Part shown: in pieces, positions 1 to 6,220 of the stretch
Numbering within the stretch: position 1 is the first letter of the stretch
Layout: every line of letters starts with the position of its first letter
Origin: Mollicutes bacterium
GTDB taxonomy: Bacteria > Bacillota_I > Bacilli_A > Izemoplasmatales > Izemoplasmataceae
Length of the DNA stretch: 7,055 nt
Assembly: GCA_003552275.1 (NCBI GenBank)
Contig: PUKL01000107.1
Location: 1 to 7,055 of the forward strand
Direction: 5' to 3'
Notes under the pieces: model-generated
Told to the model about the DNA's origin: nothing
The model's input: the letters and a program-made list of their open reading frames with translations, nothing else
Database searches by the model: none
Translations under genes and position numbers: made by a program

Positions 1-12
1 ATCCGCGTGTGA
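1..12 (+). CDS. Possible 3' end of an upstream gene (partial)
   Basis: Frame 1 reads Ile-Arg-Val and then a TGA stop. The stop is followed 11 bases later by a strong SD sequence for the next gene. This is the arrangement expected if a preceding + strand gene ends here and forms an operon with the PhzF-like gene. Three codons are far too few to prove coding, so this rests only on spacing. No function can be given. Confidence 0.25.
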   Translation: MRV

Positions 13-23
13 TCGACTTGAAA

Positions 24-30
24 AAGGAGG
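24..30 (+). promoter_or_regulatory. Ribosome binding site of the PhzF-like gene
   Basis: AAGGAGG is a perfect anti-SD match, 8 bases before the ATG at 39. It decides the start. The frame is open further up to a GTG at 9, but that codon lies upstream of the SD and would add ten residues (a Lys/Glu-rich stretch) that do not belong to the family's N-terminus. Confidence 0.85.
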
Positions 31-38
31 AAAAAGTC

Positions 39-890
39 ATGGACGTCCACCTCTACAAAGCCTTCCCCCGTAACGGAAAGGGCGGCAACCCCGCCGGTGT
101 CTTATTGACGGAAGAACTCCCTTCGGCCGCCCGCATGGCGGCTATCGCCAAAGAGGTCGGGTTTTCGGAGACGGCTTTCGGGAGCCTTGTCGACGAAAAA
201 ACCTACCGGCTCCGTTTCTTCACGCCCACAGCGGAAGTGCCGCTTTGCGGGCATGCGACCGTCGCGTTCTTGAATCACCTCCGTCTGCAGGGGAAAGTCG
301 CACATGGTGAGCTCACCCTGAAAACGGCGGCGGGCTCCTTCCAAGCCGAGGTGAAGAAAGACTCGGCCTGCATCGTTTTGTCCGCGCCGAAGCCGACAGA
401 GACGATCCGTCCCCGTCATCTCGCCACGGCTCTCGATGTCAGCCAAGATACATTGGGTCCTTTGCCGCCGACCGTGGTCGAGACCGGGATCAAGGAGGTT
501 TTCGTCGAGGTGAACCATCGCCGCATCGTCGCTTCTCTCTCCCCGAAGAAAGAGAAAATCCTCACACTCTGCCGAAAACTCGGGGTCGCCGGCGTCTATG
601 TCTATGCGAGAGAACCGAAGAATGGCGATGCGACCACCATCGGCAGGAACTTCCTTCCCGCCATCGGCATCACTGAAGAAAGCGCGACGGGAACGGCCTC
701 GGTCTCTTTGGCCGCCTTGCTCGCCGCCCGCGGTGTGCGGCGGCGGATCTACCGCTTCGACCAAGGGGATTTCATGGGTGAACCCTCACGCATCGAAGTG
801 CGGCTTGAAAGGGACGATGCGGGATGTGTCCGTCACGCCCGTCTTTGCGGCGCGGCGGTCGTGATCGCAAAAGAGGACACCTCCGGATGA
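39..890 (+). CDS. PhzF family isomerase/epimerase-like protein
   Basis: This is a 283-aa protein of the PhzF family, which has the diaminopimelate-epimerase-like fold of two similar half domains; characterised PhzF is about 278 aa. It is a cytosolic enzyme without signal peptide or membrane segment. Visible signatures are the N-terminal GNPAGV (residues 16-21), SETAF (43-47) with E44 in the place of the catalytic glutamate of PhzF, the LCGHATVA glycine-His loop (69-76), and RNFLPAIGI (203-211) followed by EESATGTA (213-220) in the second half domain. Most relatives read E-D-P-x-T-G-S there as I remember the family, so this protein has Glu for the usual Asp and Ser for Pro. PhzF itself isomerises trans-2,3-dihydro-3-hydroxyanthranilate in phenazine synthesis, but no other phenazine gene is present and most family members have unknown substrates, so that activity should not be assumed. 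Unlike the next three genes it uses TTA (102-104) and TCA (786-788) codons. Confidence 0.9.
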   Translation: MDVHLYKAFPRNGKGGNPAGVLLTEELPSAARMAAIAKEVGFSETAFGSLVDEKTYRLRFFTPTAEVPLCGHATVAFLNHLRLQGKVAHGELTLKTAAGSFQAEVKKDSACIVLSAPKPTETIRPRHLATALDVSQDTLGPLPPTVVETGIKEVFVEVNHRRIVASLSPKKEKILTLCRKLGVAGVYVYAREPKNGDATTIGRNFLPAIGITEESATGTASVSLAALLAARGVRRRIYRFDQGDFMGEPSRIEVRLERDDAGCVRHARLCGAAVVIAKEDTSG

Positions 891-928
891 ATAAAGGTCG
901 AAATCACCATGAGAGAACCCACATTGTA

Positions 929-958
929 TTGCGCAAGGGCGGGCGAAAATGGTAGAAT
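929..958 (+). promoter_or_regulatory. Sigma-70-type promoter with extended -10, driving the coiled-coil gene
   Basis: The -35 candidate TTGCGC (929-934) and the -10 TAGAAT (953-958) are 18 bases apart. TGG precedes the -10 directly (950-952), giving the extended -10 form TGnTAGAAT. Transcription would begin near 963-966, leaving a 5' leader of only about 15-18 bases that starts at or inside the SD. It is the only convincing promoter I see between the PhzF-like gene and the end of the window. The -35 matches consensus at three leading positions only, so the extended -10 probably carries the activity. Confidence 0.6.
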
Positions 959-963
959 GGACA

Positions 964-974
964 AGAGGAGGGGG
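964..974 (+). promoter_or_regulatory. Ribosome binding site of the coiled-coil gene
   Basis: AGAGGAGGGGG contains a full AGGAGG at 966-971, nine bases before the ATG at 981. It fixes that ATG as the start. The frame is open up to an ATG at 909, but that codon lies upstream of the predicted promoter and has no SD. Confidence 0.85.
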
Positions 975-980
975 ATTCCC

Positions 981-3686
981 ATGGAAAAGGCCAATGCAGA
1001 AATCCAAAAGCTCATCGAAAAACATTATCGGCCGGTGATCGAGAAGCGGCTGTCCGTCCTCGAAGTCGTGAAAGACAAAGAGAAACTCTACGAAAAGAAC
1101 ACCTCCCGGATCGAGAGTTCGTTGAAAAAACGGCTCGATAACCATCGTGAAGCCATAGAAAAACTCGAACGGGAGACCGCCCAAAAGGTCGACGGTCTGG
1201 AAAAGGCTTTCGAGGAGAAGAAGGAAGGGCTCTCGAAGAAGAAAGAAAGCGCCGACAAACATTGCCGAAAACGCCTCCAAGAACTCGATGACACTTTGGA
1301 GAAGAGGCGTTCTTTGAACGAGCTCAAACGCCAAAAAGTGGAAGCGAACCATGACCACGTCGTCAAAGAGACCACCAAACAGATGCTCCAAGAGCAGAAG
1401 AAGACCGACAAAACCATCGACGAAGCGGTCGATGTCCACAACCGGCGCATGGCCGAACTCCTGAAAGAGACGAACATCAAACACGTCGTCAACGAGAACA
1501 ACCTCGAGATTGCCCGCACGGCGTTCGATCTCGCCCACAAGCGCATCGAGACCGCGAGTCGCGAAAGAGTGGAAGAGATCCTCCAAAACCGGAACCGTTT
1601 GCTCGCGGGGTTCAAAGATGCCATCACCCGTATGAAAAAGGAATATGAAGAGGCTTGCGCCCCGCACGAAAAGGCGATCGCCGCGCTGGAGAAAAAACAG
1701 GAAAAAGAACGCCAGGCCCTCATGGAAAAACAGAACAAGGAACTGGCCAAACAGGAGAACTATCGCAAAGAGGCGCAAAAACTCGAAGATTCCCACGAGA
1801 TCTCCGTCATCGACAAAAGAATCAAGGATCTGAAAAAGAGTCAAAAACAGGCCCTCGAAGCCCAAAAGACCGACCATGAAGCACAAATGCAAGAACGCAG
1901 GCAAGAGTTGCAGGAAGTCGTGGACACTCATGCCGAGCGTTTCATCGATATGAAGAAAGAACACCTCGAGGCCATCGAGAAGAGTCTCGGCGACGAGAAA
2001 GAGGCCGAGACGGAAAAATTCCTCGAGCTCGAGAAGGAGAACACCACCTTCAACAAAGCCTTTGCGACCTTCAAGAAACGCAAACAGGACATCCAGATCG
2101 ACCACGACATCCAAAACATCAACATCAACCGCACCTTGAAGGAGGTCCGCCTCCTCCACGAACACGAGAAAGACCTGACCCGCCCGCAGAACGACCTCGA
2201 GGAGAACGAGGCCCGCTTTCAAAGGGACGCCGAGATGAACGAACTCGACAAAGCACTCCGGGTCGCCTCGGCGCAATGCGAGCGCGACAAGAAGAAAGAA
2301 GAACTCACCCGCGAAAAAGAAGAAAAACAGCTGGACATAGAAAGCAAACGCCTCCAATACACCCGCGACCACGACCGGGAGAAAGCCGAGATCGAGAAGG
2401 AACTCGCGATCTATGCCCAAGACCACGGCCTCGAGGTGGCGATTCTCGACCACCACCTCTTGCATAGCACGAACTATGTGGCTTTGAAGAGCGAACGGAG
2501 TGAAGCTTTCTTCACGCGGGCCGAAACGGAGATCGACCGTCGTCTCGAAACCAGGATCGAGGATCTCGAACAATTGCGCATGACTGCCGAAAAAGACCAC
2601 GAGAAGATGGTTGCGCATATCAAAGAGATCCACGACAAGGAAAAACAGAACTACGAAGAAGCTTACGAGGAACTCGTGCAAGAACACGAAGCCGTCCTCG
2701 AAAAACTCCAAGAGAACCAGCGGGAAACCGAGGAGAAGCACCGCGAGAAGATCGACGATCTCGACCCCAAGAAGGACAAGAAGACCATCCTCCAGATGGA
2801 GAAGGAGTTCGAAGAGCTCAAAGAGAAACACGCCACGATCCTCCGTGAGAAGAAGGAAGGTCAAAAAAGCCGCCGGGCGGCGCACAAGCGGATGCTCGAT
2901 CTCGTCACCGAGAAACGCGACAGTTCTTTGGAAGAAGCCGAAACCCTGCTCTATCACATCACCGACCAGCTCACCGCCGCGCAGAACGAAGCTCGCGCCC
3001 AAGCCGAAAAAGAGAAAAAACACCTTAAAAAGACCTTCCGCGAAACATCTTCGCGGGGCCACATCTTCAAGACCCTCCAAGAAAAGCGGAAAGAAGAGAC
3101 CCTGCATGCGGCCGACAACTACCAAAACACAAGGATGCACCGGGCCCGTTCCCGGCAGGCGAAGAATGAAAACGCCCTTTCGGACCTCATGACCGCACTC
3201 GATGGAGAAAAGCGCGCCTTCGAGCGGAAGAATGCCGACAAGATGCGCGCCGCGGAAGAGGATTACGAAAAACAACTCGCGGAGATCGAACGCGAGAAAG
3301 AAGAGAACTACCGTCGTCTCCGTGAGACCTATGAGGAAGAGAAGAAGAGTCTCAACCTCTATATACAGAAACTGAAGAAGCGCTACGAAGACACGCTCGC
3401 CAAGGAGAAACAGAAGGCCGAACAGGAAGAAGAACAGTTCTTCGCCGACAAACAACGGATCGAGGCCGAACTCGAAAAGACGATCGAACGGCTCGAGAAC
3501 GACCATGCCGAAGCCGGACGGAAGAAAAAGCAAGAACTCGCCGATGCCAAAAAAGACTACGCTCAGAACAAGACGACCATCATGGAGATCGTCAAGGAGA
3601 AACCGCACGAACTCCTTTCGGCCGATGTGGTGAGCGACATCCCCGCCATGGTCAAAGGCGAGAAAGAAGTGGGATTCAAAGAGTAG
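981..3686 (+). CDS. Giant coiled-coil protein of unknown function (901 aa)
   Basis: I do not recognise a named family. The 901-residue protein is overwhelmingly Lys, Glu, Arg, Gln, Asp and Ala with regularly spaced Leu/Ile/Val, as in long alpha-helical coiled coils; for example L48, L52, H55, I59 and L62 follow 4-3 spacing. There is no Trp, and there are only six Pro (18, 228, 402, 596, 875, 888), leaving proline-free runs of about 209, 173, 193 and 278 residues. Cys occurs only at 95, 226 and 433. Histidine is frequent (35 residues), often as Asp-His. I see no signal peptide, membrane segment, Walker A or ABC signature, so it is not a complete SMC, Rad50 or MukB-type ATPase. Residues 476-512 are less charged and may break the rod. 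The last 35 residues contain two prolines and aliphatic residues and look like a separate tail. A cytoplasmic rod or filament-forming scaffold is a reasonable inference. It has its own promoter and lies 44 bases before cls. Confidence 0.85.
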   Translation: MEKANAEIQKLIEKHYRPVIEKRLSVLEVVKDKEKLYEKNTSRIESSLKKRLDNHREAIEKLERETAQKVDGLEKAFEEKKEGLSKKKESADKHCRKRLQELDDTLEKRRSLNELKRQKVEANHDHVVKETTKQMLQEQKKTDKTIDEAVDVHNRRMAELLKETNIKHVVNENNLEIARTAFDLAHKRIETASRERVEEILQNRNRLLAGFKDAITRMKKEYEEACAPHEKAIAALEKKQEKERQALMEKQNKELAKQENYRKEAQKLEDSHEISVIDKRIKDLKKSQKQALEAQKTDHEAQMQERRQELQEVVDTHAERFIDMKKEHLEAIEKSLGDEKEAETEKFLELEKENTTFNKAFATFKKRKQDIQIDHDIQNININRTLKEVRLLHEHEKDLTRPQNDLEENEARFQRDAEMNELDKALRVASAQCERDKKKEELTREKEEKQLDIESKRLQYTRDHDREKAEIEKELAIYAQDHGLEVAILDHHLLHSTNYVALKSERSEAFFTRAETEIDRRLETRIEDLEQLRMTAEKDHEKMVAHIKEIHDKEKQNYEEAYEELVQEHEAVLEKLQENQRETEEKHREKIDDLDPKKDKKTILQMEKEFEELKEKHATILREKKEGQKSRRAAHKRMLDLVTEKRDSSLEEAETLLYHITDQLTAAQNEARAQAEKEKKHLKKTFRETSSRGHIFKTLQEKRKEETLHAADNYQNTRMHRARSRQAKNENALSDLMTALDGEKRAFERKNADKMRAAEEDYEKQLAEIEREKEENYRRLRETYEEEKKSLNLYIQKLKKRYEDTLAKEKQKAEQEEEQFFADKQRIEAELEKTIERLENDHAEAGRKKKQELADAKKDYAQNKTTIMEIVKEKPHELLSADVVSDIPAMVKGEKEVGFKE

Positions 3687-3690
3687 ACGC

Positions 3691-3709
3691 CCGGTCGCCC
3701 CCGACCCGG
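3691..3709 (+). other. Small GC-rich inverted repeat between the coil gene and cls
   Basis: GGTCG (3693-3697) pairs with CGACC (3702-3706) around a CCCC loop. Two more C-G pairs (3691-3692 with 3708-3709) form if C3707 bulges out. No T-tract follows, so it is not a normal intrinsic terminator. It ends six bases before the cls SD and could modestly affect RNA stability or cls translation, or could be chance in GC-rich spacer. Confidence 0.35.
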
Positions 3710-3714
3710 CGATG

Positions 3715-3724
3715 AAGGGGGGAG
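3715..3724 (+). promoter_or_regulatory. Ribosome binding site deciding the TTG start of cls
   Basis: AAGGGGGGAG lies six bases before the TTG at 3731. The first in-frame ATGs are further inside the first membrane segment (from 3758) and have no SD, so the TTG is preferred. The purine run is not a perfect AGGAGG but is long enough to pair well. Confidence 0.7.
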
Positions 3725-3730
3725 AAGCTT

Positions 3731-5275
3731 TTGGAAAAGAACATACGCAAAGTCCTGATGATCCTCCTCGTCATCTTCATCGCGGTGGGTTTCCGTTTCC
3801 TGTTCGAATATCTCTTCAACCTCGTGTGGAACCTCTACGATTTTTCGAGCGTGTTCGGATATTTCATCCGCGGTTTTTTCGTGCTGATTTTTGCGCTTGT
3901 ATGGCTCTCGATCGCCCTGAGGAGTGAAAACCCCCACCAGAAACTCCCCTGGCTCTTGCTTTTGGCCTTGGAACCCGCCACGGGGTTCGTCCTCTTTCTC
4001 ACCTTCGGCCGTAACTTCAAACGCACCTACCGTTACCGGAAACGACCGAAGATGCATGGTGACGCCTATATCACGAGAGAGGCGAAACCCGCCGAGGCCC
4101 AAAGTTTGACGAGCTCTTACAACCAACGTCTCCAGGACGTCTTCCACGCCGCCCATCATCTCTCCCACCACCAACCCTTCGTCGACAACACCGCCATCGA
4201 GGTGCTCAAGAACGGTGAAGAATTCTATCCCGACCTCCGTCAGGCGATTCTCGCCGCCGAGAAGTTTATCCTGCTCGAATTCTTCATCGTCCGTTCCGAT
4301 GCGCGCGGCAGGGAGATCGTCGACCTCTTGATCGCGAAAGCCAACCAAGGTGTCGAAGTGAAGATGATCATCGACGGTCTCGGCAGCGCCCGCATCTCGC
4401 GCCGCTACTTGCGAAAGATCCGTCGTTCCCGGATCGATTTCCTCTTCAACGACAGGATCTATTTCCCGCTCTTCAACACCCGCATCAACTATCGAAACCA
4501 CCGCAAGATCGTCGTCGTCGACGGAACCGTCGCTTACACCGGCGGCATGAACATCGCCAATGAATACGACAACACCACCGAACATCCCTACTACTTCCGG
4601 GACACCCAGCTGAAAATCCGCGGCGCATTGGTGCAATCGCTCACGACGCTTTTCTTCAAGGACTATTACTACAACACCGGTGACTTCATCGATGACGACC
4701 GCTATTATCCGCAAACGACAGTGCCCGCCGAAGGCATCGCGCAGATCGTGCAGTCGGGCCCCGATTCCTCCACGGCGGCCATCCGCAACCTCTATATGAA
4801 GTTGATCCTCTCGGCTCGCAAGAGCATCAAGATCATGACACCCTACATGGCGTTGGACCAAGAGACCCTGACGGCCTTGCAGGCCGCGGCCCAAAGCGGG
4901 ATCGACGTCGAGATCATCATCCCCGGCGAGCCCGACAAATATCTCGTCTACAAGGTCACGAAGTCGTTCGTGACGAGCCTCGTCAAGGAGAACATCAAGA
5001 TCTATCAATATGAGAAGGGCTTCTGTCATGCCAAGGTCTTCATCGTCGACGACGAAATCGCCTCCGTCGGCAGCTACAATCTCGACAACCGCAGTGCGGT
5101 CATCGATTTCGAGGTGACCGTCCTCATGGCGAATCCGACCGTCGCCGACATTGTCGAGGATTTCAAAGCCGACAAACGGGACTCCCGTCTCATCGACGCC
5201 GAACTCTGGCAGAAACGCCCCCTCATCACCCGGCTCGTCGAAGGTGTCATGAGCATCTTCTCGCCCATCATCTGA
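3731..5275 (+). CDS. cls: Cardiolipin synthase (phospholipase D superfamily)
   Basis: The 514-aa membrane enzyme is expected to join two phosphatidylglycerol molecules into cardiolipin and glycerol at the cytoplasmic membrane; family members are usually about 480-510 aa. Three hydrophobic segments (about 8-29, 41-63 and 72-92) are followed by GRNFK (93-97), the usual end of the N-terminal membrane domain of Gram-positive Cls. Two PLD domains follow. HKD motif 1 has H257, K259 and D264 with GG at 271-272, preceded by the typical INYRNHRKI (252-260). HKD motif 2 has H433, K435 and D440 with GS at 447-448. QSGPDSS (341-347), TPYMALD (370-376) and NLDNRS (450-455) also fit. All six catalytic residues are present, so it should be active. 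Small oddities are Glu81 inside the third hydrophobic segment and Cys432 where Leu is common before the second His. It starts with TTG, follows the coil gene by 44 bases and precedes the ATPase gene by 24, consistent with one transcript. Confidence 0.95.
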   Translation: MEKNIRKVLMILLVIFIAVGFRFLFEYLFNLVWNLYDFSSVFGYFIRGFFVLIFALVWLSIALRSENPHQKLPWLLLLALEPATGFVLFLTFGRNFKRTYRYRKRPKMHGDAYITREAKPAEAQSLTSSYNQRLQDVFHAAHHLSHHQPFVDNTAIEVLKNGEEFYPDLRQAILAAEKFILLEFFIVRSDARGREIVDLLIAKANQGVEVKMIIDGLGSARISRRYLRKIRRSRIDFLFNDRIYFPLFNTRINYRNHRKIVVVDGTVAYTGGMNIANEYDNTTEHPYYFRDTQLKIRGALVQSLTTLFFKDYYYNTGDFIDDDRYYPQTTVPAEGIAQIVQSGPDSSTAAIRNLYMKLILSARKSIKIMTPYMALDQETLTALQAAAQSGIDVEIIIPGEPDKYLVYKVTKSFVTSLVKENIKIYQYEKGFCHAKVFIVDDEIASVGSYNLDNRSAVIDFEVTVLMANPTVADIVEDFKADKRDSRLIDAELWQKRPLITRLVEGVMSIFSPII

Positions 5276-5286
5276 GTCCTGGCTAG

Positions 5287-5293
5287 AAAGGAG
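5287..5293 (+). promoter_or_regulatory. Ribosome binding site of the ABC ATPase gene
   Basis: AAAGGAG lies six bases before the ATG at 5300. It confirms that start in the 24-base gap after cls. Confidence 0.8.
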
Positions 5294-5299
5294 ACAAAT

Positions 5300-6220
5300 A
5301 TGATCCAAGTCAAGGAGATCATCAAGGACTACCCGGGGGTGCGCGCCCTCGACAATGTGAGCTTCACCGTCAAAGAAGGAGCTTTTTTTGCGCTCTTGGG
5401 GCCCAACGGTGCCGGCAAGACCACGATGATCGAAATCATTTCCACTTTGAAAGGGAAGGATTTCGGCGAAGTGCACGTGAACGGGTCCGTTGTCGGTCGG
5501 GATGACGATGCCGTACGCAAATCGATCGGCGTCGTCTTCCAATATTCCACGCTCGACGAGAAACTCACCGTCAAAGAGAACCTGCAATTGCGGGGGAGTT
5601 TCTACGGGCTCGACAAGAGCGTTCTCACCGAACGGATCGACCGTCTGCAAGAAGCGGTCGGCTTTTCCTCCTACGTCGACCGGAGAGTGGGAGAACTCTC
5701 CGGAGGACAAAAACGGAAGGTCGACATCGCCCGCGCCCTCCTCAACCATCCGCGGATCCTCCTCCTCGACGAGCCCACGACCGGTCTCGACCCGCAGAGC
5801 AGGGAAGAGATCTGGGAACTCGTCATGCGTCTCAAACAGAAGACGAACATGACCATCGTGCTCACCACCCACTACATGGAGGAGGTCCGTGAATGCGACC
5901 ATGTCATCATCTTGAACAAGGGTCAGATCTGCGCCGAGGATTCGGCGGAGCGACTCCGCATCCGCTATGCCAAGGACCGCCTCCGCCTCACCCCCAAATC
6001 CGCCCGTCTCGAAGAGAGGCTCACGGAAGCGGGCATAACCTGGCAGAAAGTCCAAGCGACGATCCACGTCCCCTTGGAAGATCCCTTCGGCGGTATCGAG
6101 ATCGTCCAACGCTTCCAAGAGGACATCGACACCTTCGAGATTGTCAAGGGGACCATGGACGACGTATTCCTGGCCGTCACCGGCAGAAAGATGAGTGATG
6201 CCCATGAGAGCACTGGTTAA
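5300..6220 (+). CDS. ABC transporter ATP-binding protein (ABC-2 exporter, DrrA/CcmA-like)
   Basis: This 306-aa cytoplasmic ATPase powers the permease encoded next to it. The motifs are complete and in order: Walker A GPNGAGKTT (34-42), Q-loop Gln81, signature LSGGQ (133-137), Walker B ILLLDEP (153-159) with catalytic Glu158, D-loop GLDPQ (162-166) and switch His191. A C-terminal extension of about 85 residues after the nucleotide-binding domain ends in TMDDVFLAVTG (285-295), the tail typical of ATPases that drive ABC-2 drug, polyketide or polysaccharide-type exporters such as DrrA. The substrate cannot be told from sequence. Its last 20-odd bases overlap the permease start, so the two are translationally coupled. 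Expression probably depends on read-through from upstream genes, because the gap before it is too short for an independent promoter. Confidence 0.95.
   Translation: MIQVKEIIKDYPGVRALDNVSFTVKEGAFFALLGPNGAGKTTMIEIISTLKGKDFGEVHVNGSVVGRDDDAVRKSIGVVFQYSTLDEKLTVKENLQLRGSFYGLDKSVLTERIDRLQEAVGFSSYVDRRVGELSGGQKRKVDIARALLNHPRILLLDEPTTGLDPQSREEIWELVMRLKQKTNMTIVLTTHYMEEVRECDHVIILNKGQICAEDSAERLRIRYAKDRLRLTPKSARLEERLTEAGITWQKVQATIHVPLEDPFGGIEIVQRFQEDIDTFEIVKGTMDDVFLAVTGRKMSDAHESTG

Noticed and set aside
39..890. A phenazine biosynthesis locus, suggested by the PhzF-like protein.
   Set aside because: No other phz gene is in the window, and the PhzF family is broad with mostly unknown substrates.
2611..3192. 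A 193-residue + strand frame inside the coil gene, rich in Arg, Ser, Thr and Lys.
   Set aside because: It is a frame-shifted reading of the repetitive Lys/Glu codons. It has no SD and lies wholly inside a well supported gene.
786..3608. A 940-residue open frame on the - strand opposite the coil gene, with a very hydrophobic translation resembling a membrane protein.
   Set aside because: It is in codon-for-codon register with the coil gene. Complements of Lys and Glu codons read as Phe and Leu, which produces the hydrophobic look. It stays open only because the sense gene lacks TTA, CTA and TCA codons. It also runs over the end of the PhzF-like gene.
981..3686. The coil gene as an SMC, Rad50, MukB or SbcC-type DNA-repair ATPase.
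   Set aside because: No Walker A at the N-terminus, no LSGG signature and no Walker B near the C-terminus. The helix runs almost end to end without head domains.
3712..3927. A short + strand gene starting at the ATG at 3712, between the coil gene and cls.
   Set aside because: The ATG lies before the purine-rich SD, and the frame runs out of register through the membrane domain of cls, whose product is clear.
5276..5299. TAGAAA at 5284-5289 as a -10 element for the ABC transporter genes.
   Set aside because: It overlaps the SD of the ATPase gene, so transcription would start at or beyond the start codon. No suitable -35 or TG extension is present.
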